Source: Pseudomonas muyukensis
GTDB lineage: Bacteria > Pseudomonadota > Gammaproteobacteria > Pseudomonadales > Pseudomonadaceae
Assembly: GCF_019139535.1 (NCBI RefSeq)
Contig: NZ_CP077073.1
Span: forward strand, 2,508,501-2,572,500
Length of the DNA stretch: 64,000 nucleotides
Reading direction: 5' to 3'
Both the position numbers and the translations under genes were made by a program. Under the pieces are notes generated by a model. That model was not told where the DNA came from, did no database searches, and saw only the letters and a program-made list of their open reading frames with translations. Position 1 is the stretch's first letter. Every line of letters starts with the position of its first letter. This document shows, one piece after another, positions 8,292-17,071 of this stretch.

Positions 8292-8934
8292 TGATTCGTT
8301 CGCGCACGGCGAACAGCACCAGGCCCGCCACGTCGTAGATCTGCAGGCGCTTCATGATCTGCGAGCGATGGGTTTCCACGGTCTTGATCGACAGCCCCAG
8401 GCCATTGGCGATCTCGCGAGTGGACTTGCCGCGCACGATCAGGCGCAGGATCTCCAGCTGGCGCGCCGTCAGGTTGTGGCGGTCGTCGCTGGGCTGCTTG
8501 CCGCTCTGCGCGCGCAGCAACGCCTGGTTGATCACGGTGTGGGCGATGGCCGGGCTCAGGTAGCGCTCGTCGCCGCGCAATGCCGCCAGGGCCTGCTCCA
8601 GCTCGGTGGCGGTGGTGTCCTTGAGCAGGTAGCCGTGGGCGCCGCTTTCCAGGGCGCGCATGATCAGGTCCGGGTCGGTGTGCATCGACAGGATCAGCAC
8701 CTTGCACAGGCAACCGTTTGCGCGCAGTTGCGTGAGGGCGTCCAGGCCGCTGGTGGTGCGCATGGAAATATCCAGCAGGACGATGTCCGGGTCCAGGCGC
8801 AGAACATGCTCGAGCAACTGGCCACCATCATCGGCTTCGCCGATCACGGTGTAGCCGGGAATGTCCGAGACCAATGCCCGTACGCCTGCGCGAATCAGGG
8901 AATGGTCGTCCACCAGCAGTAATCTACAGGTCAT
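8275..8934 (-). CDS. NarL/FixJ-type response regulator
   Basis: A 219-residue DNA-binding response regulator. The receiver domain has the acidic pair in LLLVDDHSLIRAG, the phosphoacceptor Asp in DIVLLDISM (about residue 54) and the Lys in YLLKD. A LuxR-type helix-turn-helix (LTARQLEILRLIVRG, then REIANGLGLSIKTVETHRSQI) occupies residues 150-205. The ATG at 8934 lies 11 bases inside the 3' end of the sensor kinase gene, so the pair is translationally coupled. The signal and regulon are unknown; it is not an orthologue I can name with confidence. Confidence 0.9.
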   Translation of the reverse strand: MTCRLLLVDDHSLIRAGVRALVSDIPGYTVIGEADDGGQLLEHVLRLDPDIVLLDISMRTTSGLDALTQLRANGCLCKVLILSMHTDPDLIMRALESGAHGYLLKDTTATELEQALAALRGDERYLSPAIAHTVINQALLRAQSGKQPSDDRHNLTARQLEILRLIVRGKSTREIANGLGLSIKTVETHRSQIMKRLQIYDVAGLVLFAVRERIISLDD

Positions 8935-9820
8935 CGGGGGCAGGGGTCCTGGCGCGTTCCTGGCTGCGTGGCGGCCAGGGGAAAAGTGCATCGATTCGGG
9001 TGCCCTGGCCGGGCTGGCTGGTGATGCTCAGGCTGCCTTGCAGGGCGGTCACCCGTTCCTGCATGCCGGCCATGCCGCGCTGGCCGGCGTCGGCCGGGGC
9101 CGGCTCGGGGACGAAGCCGTCGCCATCGTCCTGGATCGACAGGGCCAGGCCTGCCGGTGTGCGCTGCAGGCGAACCACCAGGTTGCGCGCGCTGGCATGG
9201 CGCAGCATGTTGGTCACGGCTTCCTGGGTAATGCGGAACGCGGCCATGGCCACATCGTCGTTGATGCCGCCCAGGCGCTGCTGGCACTCCAGGCTCCAGT
9301 GCACCTCGGTGTTTTCCAGGGTGCGCAGCAGGTGCGCGCGCAGGCTCGCTTCCAGGCCCAGGCTGGCCAGCTGGCGCGGATTGAGGATGGCCGAGACGTC
9401 GCGGACGTTGCCCAGGGTCTGCTCCAGGGTGCTGCGCAAGGTGGCGCAATGCGCTTGCAGCTCTGTCGGCACCCGGCGTTGCAGCCAGTCGACCTGAAGC
9501 TTGGCGGCGGTAAGCAGCTGGCCGATGTCATCGTGCAGTTCACGGCTCAGGCGCTGGCGTTCGCTCTCCTGGACCTGGAGCATGCGGGTGGCCAGTTCCG
9601 CCGGGCGCAGGCTGATCGAGCGCGCCCAGTGCCGCAGGTGCCAACCGGCGCCGATCATGGCCGCCAGTTGCAGCAGCAGCAGGCTGGCCGAGAGCGGCAG
9701 GGTTTGCAGGTAGCACACCAGGTTCGCCGCCAGCGAGGCGACGCACAGCAACACCGTCGTCCAGCGCAGCAGGGCAACTCTGGAGCGGCAACGCTGGAGA
9801 AACTTCAAGCGTGGGAGCAT
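8924..9820 (-). CDS. HisKA_3-type sensor histidine kinase (partner of the downstream regulator)
   Basis: A kinase of about 298 residues. The N-terminus holds two hydrophobic segments (around residues 13-35 and 40-55), so it is an integral inner-membrane protein with almost no periplasmic sensor. The dimerisation/phosphorylation motif ESERQRLSRELHDDIGQLL carries the phospho-His, and the HATPase domain shows ITQEAVTNMLRHA (N box), IQDDGDGF (G1) and GMAGMQERV (G2). The start is uncertain: the ATG at 9820 is used, with ATG 9865 or TTG 9871 possible; none has a good ribosome site. It is cotranscribed with the overlapping response regulator. Confidence 0.88.
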   Translation of the reverse strand: MLPRLKFLQRCRSRVALLRWTTVLLCVASLAANLVCYLQTLPLSASLLLLQLAAMIGAGWHLRHWARSISLRPAELATRMLQVQESERQRLSRELHDDIGQLLTAAKLQVDWLQRRVPTELQAHCATLRSTLEQTLGNVRDVSAILNPRQLASLGLEASLRAHLLRTLENTEVHWSLECQQRLGGINDDVAMAAFRITQEAVTNMLRHASARNLVVRLQRTPAGLALSIQDDGDGFVPEPAPADAGQRGMAGMQERVTALQGSLSITSQPGQGTRIDALFPWPPRSQERARTPAPDDL

Positions 9821-10187
9821 AGATAGGGAAGCCACTGAGTTATTGCTGATGAAAGCATTGCACATGCCCAACCCGGGTTATTGGCGTCCCGTTTTGCATA
9901 AAGCACTGGGGCCGCAACCAATCGCCCGCTGTTCAACGGTGCGCATGTTCGAAAGCGCGCATGTTATCACTTCGATTGAGTTTGGTCGCGCAGGGATAAC
10001 TGCTTGAAACCTCGGATTTTCCGGGCTGTGGCGGCTCGAATGGGCGGGTGCGCAGCTAGCAGAGTGCCATTATTAAATGATGTTTCCAAAGCGGCTGGAT
10101 CAACTAAGATTCAACCTTGGAAAAACATTTTGAAAAACTTGATCAACTTGGCAAGTTGTGGCGCCTTACTTGTCGCGGGTCACTCGC
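9821..10187. other. Intergenic region, about 370 bases, AT-richer
   Basis: No convincing gene. It should hold the promoter of the kinase/regulator operon (minus strand). The stretch 10070-10160 is noticeably richer in A/T than the neighbourhood (runs GGAAAAACATTTTGAAAAAC). The + strand frame through it is a shadow. Confidence 0.4.
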
Positions 10188-10700
10188 TTAGTGTGGGCGC
10201 TCAGGTAGGGCCAGGGCGTGTGGGTTCTGTCGGTCGCCGGGGTGCGGGTGGGTGCAAAGGCTGCCCGTCGCATGGCACGGCGCGCACAGTTGTCCAACCG
10301 GTTGCCCCAGCAGGCCGGCCAGCTCGCCCAGCAGCAGTTGCTGTTCCTCGGTGTCCATGTCCAACCGGCCGCAGTGCGGGTCGACCAGCTCCAATTGCCA
10401 GGCCAGCAGGGTCAGGCAGGCTGCCAGCGCCGGCAGGGCGGGGCCGTGCAGGTGTGGCTGGGCGCAGGCAGGGGCCAGCAATTGCTGCAGGGTGCGCGTG
10501 TAGTGGGCGACTTCGACCAGGCCAAGTGCGTCGGCGCGCAAGGCCAGGGTGTCGAGGCTTTCGTTGAGGCAATGGCAGGCGTCGGCGTCGTTGTCGATCA
10601 GTTCCAGGTGCTGCAGGCACTCCTGGGCCCTGGCCAGCAGGACCTGCGCATCTTGCAGGAAGTCCGGCACGGCGCCGTTGTGCAGTGGCGTGCTATCCAT
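10188..10700 (-). CDS. Uncharacterised protein with a degenerate HPt/CheA-P1-like segment
   Basis: Encodes 170 residues that I cannot assign firmly. Residues 10-110 look all-helical, and ESLDTLALRADALGLVEVAH followed by YTRTLQQLL resembles the histidine phosphotransfer helix of CheA P1 (consensus HxxKGxxxxxGF...LTHxLE). The expected phospho-His position holds Asp or Thr, so it cannot act as a classical phosphotransfer protein. The C-terminal 40 residues are rich in Cys, His and Pro and look disordered. The second ATG (10700) is preferred, with GGGGAG 5 bases away. It lies between a two-component pair and CheV, which agrees with a signalling role but does not prove it. Confidence 0.55.
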   Translation of the reverse strand: MDSTPLHNGAVPDFLQDAQVLLARAQECLQHLELIDNDADACHCLNESLDTLALRADALGLVEVAHYTRTLQQLLAPACAQPHLHGPALPALAACLTLLAWQLELVDPHCGRLDMDTEEQQLLLGELAGLLGQPVGQLCAPCHATGSLCTHPHPGDRQNPHALALPERPH

Positions 10701-11039
10701 CATGGCTCCCCGGCGTCAGGGATTGGCCACACCAAGATGATCGCTAGCAAAAGCCTGACTCCGTTCATGCATTGAGAATGGCGTCACATTAATGGCTAAT
10801 GGATATCGCGAACATCAGGTTGCACCCGATTGCTACTAAGGGTTTCCCTGATGCAGATTCAGGTGGGCTGTTCGTCGGGGGGAGGCGCGCAAGGTCGGCG
10901 TGGCAGCAGTAAAGCATGATGGTAAAGTGATATCAATCACCCTGAATGGCTTTTTCCATCAGGGGTCAAGCTGGGGCGGCTTCCGCCGATACAGGGCTGA
11001 TGCAACCACTTTTTCCGACTCAAGCCTGGGGGCTGTGCA
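10701..11039. other. Intergenic region between the HPt-like gene and cheV, about 340 bases
   Basis: Divergent promoter region. It contains a candidate Anr-like palindrome at 10927-10940 and a small hairpin CCTGAATGG...CCATCAGG at 10941-10963 before cheV. No gene seen. Confidence 0.4.
10927..10940. promoter_or_regulatory. Candidate FNR/Anr-like palindrome upstream of cheV
   Basis: GTGAT-ATCA-ATCAC keeps 8 of 10 defined positions of the TTGAT-N4-ATCAA consensus, about 100 bases before the cheV ATG. It is suggestive only; single palindromes of this size arise by chance. Confidence 0.25.
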
Positions 11040-11975
11040 ATGGCAGGCATTCTCGACACGGTAGACCAACGTACGCAACTGGTGGGTGAGAACCGCCTGG
11101 AAATTCTCATGTTCCGCCTGGCCGGCCGCCAGTTGTTCGCCATCAACGTCTTCAAGGTCCAGGAGGTGCTGCAACTGCCCAAGCTGACCCTGATGCCGCA
11201 GCGCCACGCCTTCGTCTGCGGGGTGGTCAACCTGCGTGGCCAGACCCTGCCGGTGATCGACCTGTCCCAGGCGATCGGCATGCGCCCACTGCAACCGGGG
11301 CCGGACAGCACCATCATCGTCACTGAATACAACCGCTCGGTGCAGGCCTTCCTGGTGGGTGGCGTCGACCGCATCGTCAACATGAACTGGGAAGCCATCA
11401 TGCCGCCGCCGACCAGCGCCGGCCGTCAACACTACCTCACGGCGATCACCAAGGTCGACGAGAAGCTGGTGGAAATCATCGACGTGGAAAAGGTGCTGGC
11501 CGAGATCGTGCCTTACAGCGCCAAGGTCTCCCGCGACAAGCTCGAGGACCCGCTGCTGGCCCGCGCGCGCGGCCGCGAAGTGCTGCTGGTGGACGACTCC
11601 AGCGTGGCCCTGGCGCAGCTGCGTGAAACCCTGTCGCAACTGGGGGTGAAGCTGCATACGGCCAGCGACGGCCTCAAGGCGCTGCGCCTGCTCAAGGGTT
11701 GGGCCGATGCCGGAGAGGATGTCTGCGAAAAACTGCTGATGGTCTTCACCGATGCCGAAATGCCCGAGATGGACGGCTACCGGCTGACCACCGAAATCCG
11801 CAACGACCCGCGCCTGCGTGGCCTGTACGTGGTGCTGCACACCTCGCTGTCGGGCAGCTTCAACGAATCGATGGTGAAGAAGGTCGGTTGCGACAACTTC
11901 CTCTCCAAGTTCCAGCCGGATCGCTTGGTGGAGGTGGTGCGCCAGCGTTTGAGCCTGGATCACGCCGCAGTGTAA
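11040..11975 (+). CDS. cheV: CheV-type chemotaxis adaptor (CheW domain plus receiver)
   Basis: Couples chemoreceptors to CheA and can itself be phosphorylated. The 311 residues split into a CheW domain (about 15-165; EILMFRLAGRQLFAINVFKV, then FVCGVVNLRGQTLPVIDL) and a receiver domain (about 178-305) with LLVDDSSVA, the phosphoacceptor Asp in VFTDAEMPEMDGY, and the conserved Ser/Thr and Lys (LHTSLSG, FLSKF). Length matches CheV (about 300-320). The ribosome site is weak. It stands alone, away from a che cluster, as is usual for the several CheV proteins of pseudomonads. Confidence 0.92.
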   Translation: MAGILDTVDQRTQLVGENRLEILMFRLAGRQLFAINVFKVQEVLQLPKLTLMPQRHAFVCGVVNLRGQTLPVIDLSQAIGMRPLQPGPDSTIIVTEYNRSVQAFLVGGVDRIVNMNWEAIMPPPTSAGRQHYLTAITKVDEKLVEIIDVEKVLAEIVPYSAKVSRDKLEDPLLARARGREVLLVDDSSVALAQLRETLSQLGVKLHTASDGLKALRLLKGWADAGEDVCEKLLMVFTDAEMPEMDGYRLTTEIRNDPRLRGLYVVLHTSLSGSFNESMVKKVGCDNFLSKFQPDRLVEVVRQRLSLDHAAV

Positions 11976-12030
11976 TCGCCGCCCGCCTGCGTATAAGCTT
12001 GGCGTTTCGACTGGCGCAAGGCGGGCAAGG

Positions 12031-12834
12031 ATGTTTCTGAGTGCGTTGTATCGTTATCCGGTGAAGTCGGCGCAGGCGCAGAGCCTGTCGGCATCGCCCG
12101 TGGGCCACATGGGGTTGGACGGTGACCGGCGCTGGCTGGTGGTGGAGGCGGAGAATGGCCGCTTCCTCACGCAGCGGGCCTGGCCACAGCTCGGACAGAT
12201 CAGCGCCAGCTATGGCGCCGAGGGTCAGTTGCTACTGGCCGCGCCGGGGCAGGCCGCGCTGGAAGTGCCGGTGCCGGGTGCCGATGACGACCTGCGCGGC
12301 GTCACCATCTGGCGTGATACGTTGCGCGTGCCCGATGCGGGCGATGCGCCAGCGGCCTGGCTCAGCGAACTACTGGGCAAGGCGGTGCGGCTGGTGCATT
12401 GCCCACAGCAACGGGCCCGCTACCTGCCAAGCGGCTATGGCCTGAACAGCGATCGCGCGGCATTTCCCGATGGCTTTCCATTGCTGCTGATTGGCCAGGC
12501 TTCACTGGACGAGCTCAGCCGTCGGGTTGGTCGGCCGATGCAGATGCTGCGTTTTCGTCCCAACCTGGTGGTCGAAGGCGCCGAAGCGTTCGCCGAGGAC
12601 CGCTGGAAGCGCATTCGCATCGGTGACATGACCTTCCGTGTGCTCAAGCCGAGCGTGCGCTGCATCCTCACCACCCTCGACCCTGCCACCGGCGAGCGCA
12701 GCGCCGACCGGGAACCCTTGACCACCCTCAAGACATTCCGCGAGCGGGAAGGGGATGTGCTGTTTGGCCAGAACCTGGCAGTGGATGGCGAGGGTGAGCT
12801 GAAGGTGGGGATGGCGGTTGAGGTTGTCGAGTAA
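12031..12834 (+). CDS. MOSC-domain protein (YcbX-like)
   Basis: A 267-residue protein with an N-terminal MOSC_N beta-barrel (MFLSALYRYPVKSAQAQSLS, GLDGDRRWLVVE) and a C-terminal MOSC domain (RFRPNLVVEGAEAFAEDRWK, then VLKPSVRCILTTLDPATGE with the conserved Cys that ligates the Mo cofactor in characterised members). The family includes E. coli YcbX, involved in reduction of N-hydroxylated compounds with the Mo cofactor; YcbX also has a C-terminal ferredoxin domain, absent here. It begins 55 bases after cheV, and AAGG lies before the ATG. Substrate unknown. Confidence 0.88.
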   Translation: MFLSALYRYPVKSAQAQSLSASPVGHMGLDGDRRWLVVEAENGRFLTQRAWPQLGQISASYGAEGQLLLAAPGQAALEVPVPGADDDLRGVTIWRDTLRVPDAGDAPAAWLSELLGKAVRLVHCPQQRARYLPSGYGLNSDRAAFPDGFPLLLIGQASLDELSRRVGRPMQMLRFRPNLVVEGAEAFAEDRWKRIRIGDMTFRVLKPSVRCILTTLDPATGERSADREPLTTLKTFREREGDVLFGQNLAVDGEGELKVGMAVEVVE

Positions 12835-12870
12835 GGCAAGGTGTTGGGCGATAGTCTTGCCGTGCTCTCA

Positions 12871-12902
12871 AGATCGAGCGCCGCCCGCGCGGCGCTCGAT
12901 CT
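12871..12902. terminator. Strong convergent hairpin between the MOSC gene and slt
   Basis: A perfect 14-bp inverted repeat AGATCGAGCGCCGC / GCGGCGCTCGATCT with a 4-base loop between two convergent genes. It lacks a long T-tract, so termination is inferred from stem strength and position. Confidence 0.65.
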
Positions 12903-12932
12903 GATCGGCGCTACAGCGCCTGCGGCGAACGA

Positions 12933-14861
12933 TCACATATCGTCGAAATACCGCTCATGCCAATCCACCAGCGGTTGCGGTGAATTGAGCTTCTGTCCAT
13001 AGATGACCGAATACGACAGCACGTTCTGCACGTACTGGCGAGTCTCGTCGAACGGAATCGACTCCACCCACACATCGAAGCTCAGGTGCTTGGCGCCCTT
13101 GAGCCACTGGCGCACACGGCCTGGGCCGGCGTTGTAGGCCGCCGAGGCCAGTACCCGGTTGCCGTTGAACTGGCTGTGCACCTGGCTCAGGTAGGCGGCG
13201 CCGAGCTGGATGTTCTTGTCCGGGTTGAGCACCTGTGCCGGTGAGGCCAACGGGATGCTGAACTTGCGCGCGGTCTCCTTGGCGGTGCCCGGCATCAGCT
13301 GCATCAGGCCGCTGGCACCGACGCTGGAGCGGGCATCCTCCATGAAGGCGCTCTCCTGGCGGGTAATGGCGAATACCCAGCTCGAATGCAGGCCACGAAC
13401 CTTGGCCTCGCGCACCAGGGTGTCGCGGTGGGCCATGGGGAAACGGATATCCAGGTCGTCCCAGTACTGCGCCTGGCTGATGGTGCGAATGGCCGGGAAG
13501 TACCAGCGCATGTCATAGGCCAGGCGCGCCTGGGCGACCATCTCGTCACGGTTGAAGTGGCGGCTGACGTGGTACCACTCGCGGCGGCCCTCGACGATCT
13601 GGCCGCGGGCATGGAACTCCAGGGCGCGACGCACGCCGGGGGTGTTGCGCACCTTGTTGATCACCGCCTGGCTCAGCACCAGCGGCTTGTTGTTCAGCTG
13701 GTAAGGGGTTTGCGCCCGGTCGGCGGCGAGGAAGCCGTAGAAGTCGCGTTCGCGGGCCACGGTCTTGTACAGCAGCGGAATTTGCGGGTTGTTCGGTTGC
13801 GCCAGTTCCAGGCTGCGCGCCTGCCAGTATTTCCAGCGGTTGCTGCTGGCCAGGTCCTGGGGCAGGCGCTTGGTCAGCTCGTAGGCGTCTTCCCAGCGGC
13901 CCAGGCGCAGCAGCAGGCGCATGCGCCATTCGCTGACGGTGTTGTCGCGCAGCTCGGGGTCGTAGCGGGTCATCAGCTCGAGGGCGCGCGGGTCGTAGCG
14001 GCGGGCCAGGGTCAGGCCGATCTCGCGGGCGATGGCGACTTTCTCGTCGCGGGAGAAGTGCATGCGCTGGGCGTAGTCGTCGAGCAGTGCCATGGCCTGT
14101 TCGGGGTTTTGCCGGGCCAGGCGGCGCAAGCCAAGGCTGACCACGTCCGACATGGCCTCGTTGACCGGGGTGAAGCGCGAGGGCTGGTTGAGCAGCTCTG
14201 GCTTTTGCGCCACGTCGAGCAGCAGCTTGCCTTGCGGGCCGAGGGTGGTGAGGGTTTTCACCAGGTTGTTGGCCAGGCCGTAGTTGCGCGCCTGGGCCGC
14301 CAGTTTGGCGCGCTGCCAGCGCTTGGCCTCGGTCAGCTGGCCTTCGGCGGCCCACAGGGCGAACAGGGTGTCGCAGGCGGTGGGCTGCGACTTGCCGACG
14401 TTCCACAGTTTTTCCGCCGTGGCGAAGCCTTCGGCGCGCAGGCCGTGGCTGAGCTGGTACTGGCCGTTGAGGCAGTCCAGTTCGGTGAAGTTCAGCTTGG
14501 CGTCATAGTACTTGGCGAAGGTGTTCCATTCGCCGCGCTCGGCCAGCCAGCGCAGCCAGCGCAGCTTCATCCAGTTGGCCTGGGGCAGGTCGCCATGGGC
14601 GGCGAGGAAGCCTTCGATCTCCTGGTTGCTGGCGCTTTTCAGGCGCGCGGTCAGTTCGTCGTAGGTCAGGTACGGCGTCAGCGGGTAGTCGCGCAGCGCC
14701 TGGGCGTAGCGCAGGTACGGGCCCTTGTCGCCCTTGGCCAGGGCGCGCTTGGCCTCGTCGTAGTACTGGCGTTGTTGGCTGAGGTCGGCGGCCTGTGCGG
14801 CACTCGCGGCGGTGGCGGTGAGCAGCAGGGCGGAAGCAAGTTGTAACAGGCGGCTGCGCAT
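12933..14861 (-). CDS. slt: Soluble lytic murein transglycosylase (Slt70 type)
   Basis: Cleaves the MurNAc-GlcNAc bond of peptidoglycan to form 1,6-anhydro ends, in the periplasm. The 642-residue precursor (E. coli Slt70 is 645) has a signal peptide MRSRLLQLASALLLTATAA ending AQA, a long all-helical superhelical U/L domain, and a C-terminal SLT domain with catalytic Glu in RQESAFMEDARSSVGASG, LMQLMPGTAKETA and AYNAGPGRVRQWL. The start at 14861 opens the signal peptide; the longer frame to 14909 does not. Its products are in the pathway handled by NagZ (28136-29146). Confidence 0.95.
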   Translation of the reverse strand: MRSRLLQLASALLLTATAASAAQAADLSQQRQYYDEAKRALAKGDKGPYLRYAQALRDYPLTPYLTYDELTARLKSASNQEIEGFLAAHGDLPQANWMKLRWLRWLAERGEWNTFAKYYDAKLNFTELDCLNGQYQLSHGLRAEGFATAEKLWNVGKSQPTACDTLFALWAAEGQLTEAKRWQRAKLAAQARNYGLANNLVKTLTTLGPQGKLLLDVAQKPELLNQPSRFTPVNEAMSDVVSLGLRRLARQNPEQAMALLDDYAQRMHFSRDEKVAIAREIGLTLARRYDPRALELMTRYDPELRDNTVSEWRMRLLLRLGRWEDAYELTKRLPQDLASSNRWKYWQARSLELAQPNNPQIPLLYKTVARERDFYGFLAADRAQTPYQLNNKPLVLSQAVINKVRNTPGVRRALEFHARGQIVEGRREWYHVSRHFNRDEMVAQARLAYDMRWYFPAIRTISQAQYWDDLDIRFPMAHRDTLVREAKVRGLHSSWVFAITRQESAFMEDARSSVGASGLMQLMPGTAKETARKFSIPLASPAQVLNPDKNIQLGAAYLSQVHSQFNGNRVLASAAYNAGPGRVRQWLKGAKHLSFDVWVESIPFDETRQYVQNVLSYSVIYGQKLNSPQPLVDWHERYFDDM

Positions 14862-15068
14862 GATACGTCCGGGCAGTTGAACCAGTGAGAGTGACGGCGG
14901 AGCCAGCACTGTTGGGTATTACTGCCTAGCTTAGCCGGTTGCCGGGGAGCGGTGAAAGCACTGTGCTTGTATCGAGTTGTTATCCGACGCCGGGCAGTGG
15001 GAAACGTGTCGCTGATGCCGTGGCGGGGCAAGTCAGGTAGAATGCGCGCCCGGTTTTTGGAGAAGATC

Positions 15069-16997
15069 ATGACCCTGCTCAAATTAAGCGATGTGTCCCT
15101 CGCATTCGGCGCCATGCCGCTGCTGGACAAGGTTTCCTGGCAGATCGCCCGAGGCGAGCGGGTGTGCATCATCGGCCGCAACGGCACGGGCAAGTCGAGC
15201 ATGCTGCGCCTGGTCAAGGGCGAGCAGAAGCCTGACGACGGCGATATCTGGCGTGCCCCAGGGCTGAAGATCGGCGAGTTGCCGCAGGAACTGCCGGTAG
15301 CCGACGAGCGCTCGGTGTTCGACGTGGTGGCCGCGGGCCTGGACGGCGTCGGCGAGCTGCTGGCGCAATACCACCACCTGAGCCAGAACATCCACGGCGA
15401 TGAAGACCTGGACAAGCTCATGCATGTCCAGCACGAGCTGGAGGCCCGTGACGGCTGGCGTTTGCAGCAGGTGGTCGAGAGCACCCTGAGCCGCCTGCAA
15501 CTGCCGGCCGACAAGACCCTTGCCGAGCTGTCCGGTGGCTGGCGCCGCCGGGTGCTGCTGGCCCAGGCGCTGGTCTCCGAGCCCGACCTTTTGCTGCTCG
15601 ACGAGCCAACCAACCACCTGGACATCGGTGCCATCGCCTGGCTCGAAGAGGCCCTGAGCGGTTTCAACGGCGCCGTGCTGTTCATCACCCACGACCGTTC
15701 CTTCCTGCAGAACCTGGCCACGCGCATCCTCGAACTGGACCGTGGTGGGCTGATCGACTGGAACGGCGACTACGCCAGCTTCCTGGTGCACAAGGAGGCC
15801 GAGCTCGCCGCCGAGGCCACCGCCAATGCGCTGTTCGACAAGCGCCTGGCCCAGGAGGAGGTGTGGATCCGCCAGGGCATCAAGGCCCGGCGCACCCGCA
15901 ACGAAGGCCGCGTGCGCGCGCTCAAGGCGCTGCGCGTCGAGCGCGGCGAGCGCCGTGAGCGCCAGGGCAAGGCCAATATCCAGATCGAGGTGGCGGACAA
16001 GTCGGGCAAGCAGGTGATGCTGCTCGAGGATGTCAGCTTCGCCCATGCCGGCGGGCCGAAACTGGTCAAGGACTTCTCCATGGTGCTGCAGCGCCAGGAT
16101 CGCATTGGCCTGCTCGGCGCCAACGGCACCGGCAAGACCACCTTGCTCAAGCTGATGCTCGGCGACCTGGAGCCGACCAGCGGCAAGGTCGAGCGCGGTA
16201 CCAAGCTGGAAGTGGCGTATTTCGACCAGATGCGCCACCAGCTCGACCTGGAAAAGACCGTCATCGACAACCTCGCCGAAGGGCGCGACTTCATCGAGAT
16301 CGATGGCCAGAACCGCCACGTGCTCAGCTACCTCGGCGATTTCCTATTCAGCCCGCAGCGTGCCCGTACCCCGGTCAAGGCGCTGTCCGGTGGCGAGCGC
16401 GCGCGCCTGCTGCTGGCCAAGCTGTTCAGCAAGCCGGCCAACCTGCTGGTGCTGGACGAACCGACCAACGACCTGGATGTCGAGACCCTCGAGCTGCTCG
16501 AAGAGGTGCTGGCCAACTACAAGGGCACCGTGCTGATGGTCAGCCACGACCGGGCCTTCCTCGACAACGTGGTCACCAGCACCCTGGTGTTCGAAGGCGA
16601 AGGGCGCGTGCGTGAATATGTCGGTGGCTACGAGGACTGGATCCGCCAGGGTGGTTCGCCCAAGCTGCTGGGCGTGACCGAGAGCAAGGGCGGCAAGTCC
16701 GAGCTCAACAGCGCGGTGGTCGAGAAGGTGGCCGAGCCGGTTGCGCCGGCCGCGGTTGCCGCGGCGCCCGAGGCGTCGAAGAAGAAGCTCAGCTACAAGT
16801 TGCAGCGTGAGCTGGAAATGCTGCCAGGGCAGATCGACGAGGTGGAGCAGCGCATGGCCGAGGTGCAGGAAGAAGTGAGCGCTGCCGATTTCTATCAGCG
16901 GCCGATTGCCGAAACCTCGGCGGTGCTGGCCAGGCTCGAGAAGCTGCAGGGTGAGCTGGATGCGCTGGTGGAGCGCTGGGCTGAGCTCGAAGGCTGA
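15069..16997 (+). CDS. uup: ABC-F family ATPase Uup
   Basis: A soluble twin ATP-binding cassette protein without membrane domains. The 642 residues have Walker A GRNGTGKSS and GANGTGKTT, signature motifs LSGGWRRR and LSGGERARL, Walker B LLLLDEPTNHLD and LLVLDEPTNDLD, and a C-terminal extension (from about 550) that should form the antiparallel coiled coil typical of Uup (KKKLSYKLQRELEMLPGQID...). E. coli Uup affects precise transposon excision, binds branched DNA and acts at the ribosome. The ATG at 15069 has GGAG 7 bases upstream. A -10-like TAGAAT lies at 15036-15041. Confidence 0.94.
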   Translation: MTLLKLSDVSLAFGAMPLLDKVSWQIARGERVCIIGRNGTGKSSMLRLVKGEQKPDDGDIWRAPGLKIGELPQELPVADERSVFDVVAAGLDGVGELLAQYHHLSQNIHGDEDLDKLMHVQHELEARDGWRLQQVVESTLSRLQLPADKTLAELSGGWRRRVLLAQALVSEPDLLLLDEPTNHLDIGAIAWLEEALSGFNGAVLFITHDRSFLQNLATRILELDRGGLIDWNGDYASFLVHKEAELAAEATANALFDKRLAQEEVWIRQGIKARRTRNEGRVRALKALRVERGERRERQGKANIQIEVADKSGKQVMLLEDVSFAHAGGPKLVKDFSMVLQRQDRIGLLGANGTGKTTLLKLMLGDLEPTSGKVERGTKLEVAYFDQMRHQLDLEKTVIDNLAEGRDFIEIDGQNRHVLSYLGDFLFSPQRARTPVKALSGGERARLLLAKLFSKPANLLVLDEPTNDLDVETLELLEEVLANYKGTVLMVSHDRAFLDNVVTSTLVFEGEGRVREYVGGYEDWIRQGGSPKLLGVTESKGGKSELNSAVVEKVAEPVAPAAVAAAPEASKKKLSYKLQRELEMLPGQIDEVEQRMAEVQEEVSAADFYQRPIAETSAVLARLEKLQGELDALVERWAELEG

Positions 16998-17018
16998 GTA
17001 ATGCTTTTAGCCCGTTCG

Positions 17019-17065
17019 CCGGCAAGCCGGCTCCTGCGAGGTTTGTGCAGGAGCCGGCTTGCCGG
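17019..17065. repeat. REP palindrome pair (also a likely terminator) between uup and uspA
   Basis: A 19-bp perfect inverted repeat CCGGCAAGCCGGCTCCTGC / GCAGGAGCCGGCTTGCCGG with a 9-base spacer, the P. putida-type REP arranged head to head between convergent genes. Confidence 0.85.
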
Positions 17066-17071
17066 TGAAGC

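Noticed and set aside
10150..10165. RpoN (-24/-12) promoter TTGGCAAGTTGTGGCG
   Set aside because: The -24 half is fair but the -12 GC element is missing at the right spacing, and no + strand gene follows.
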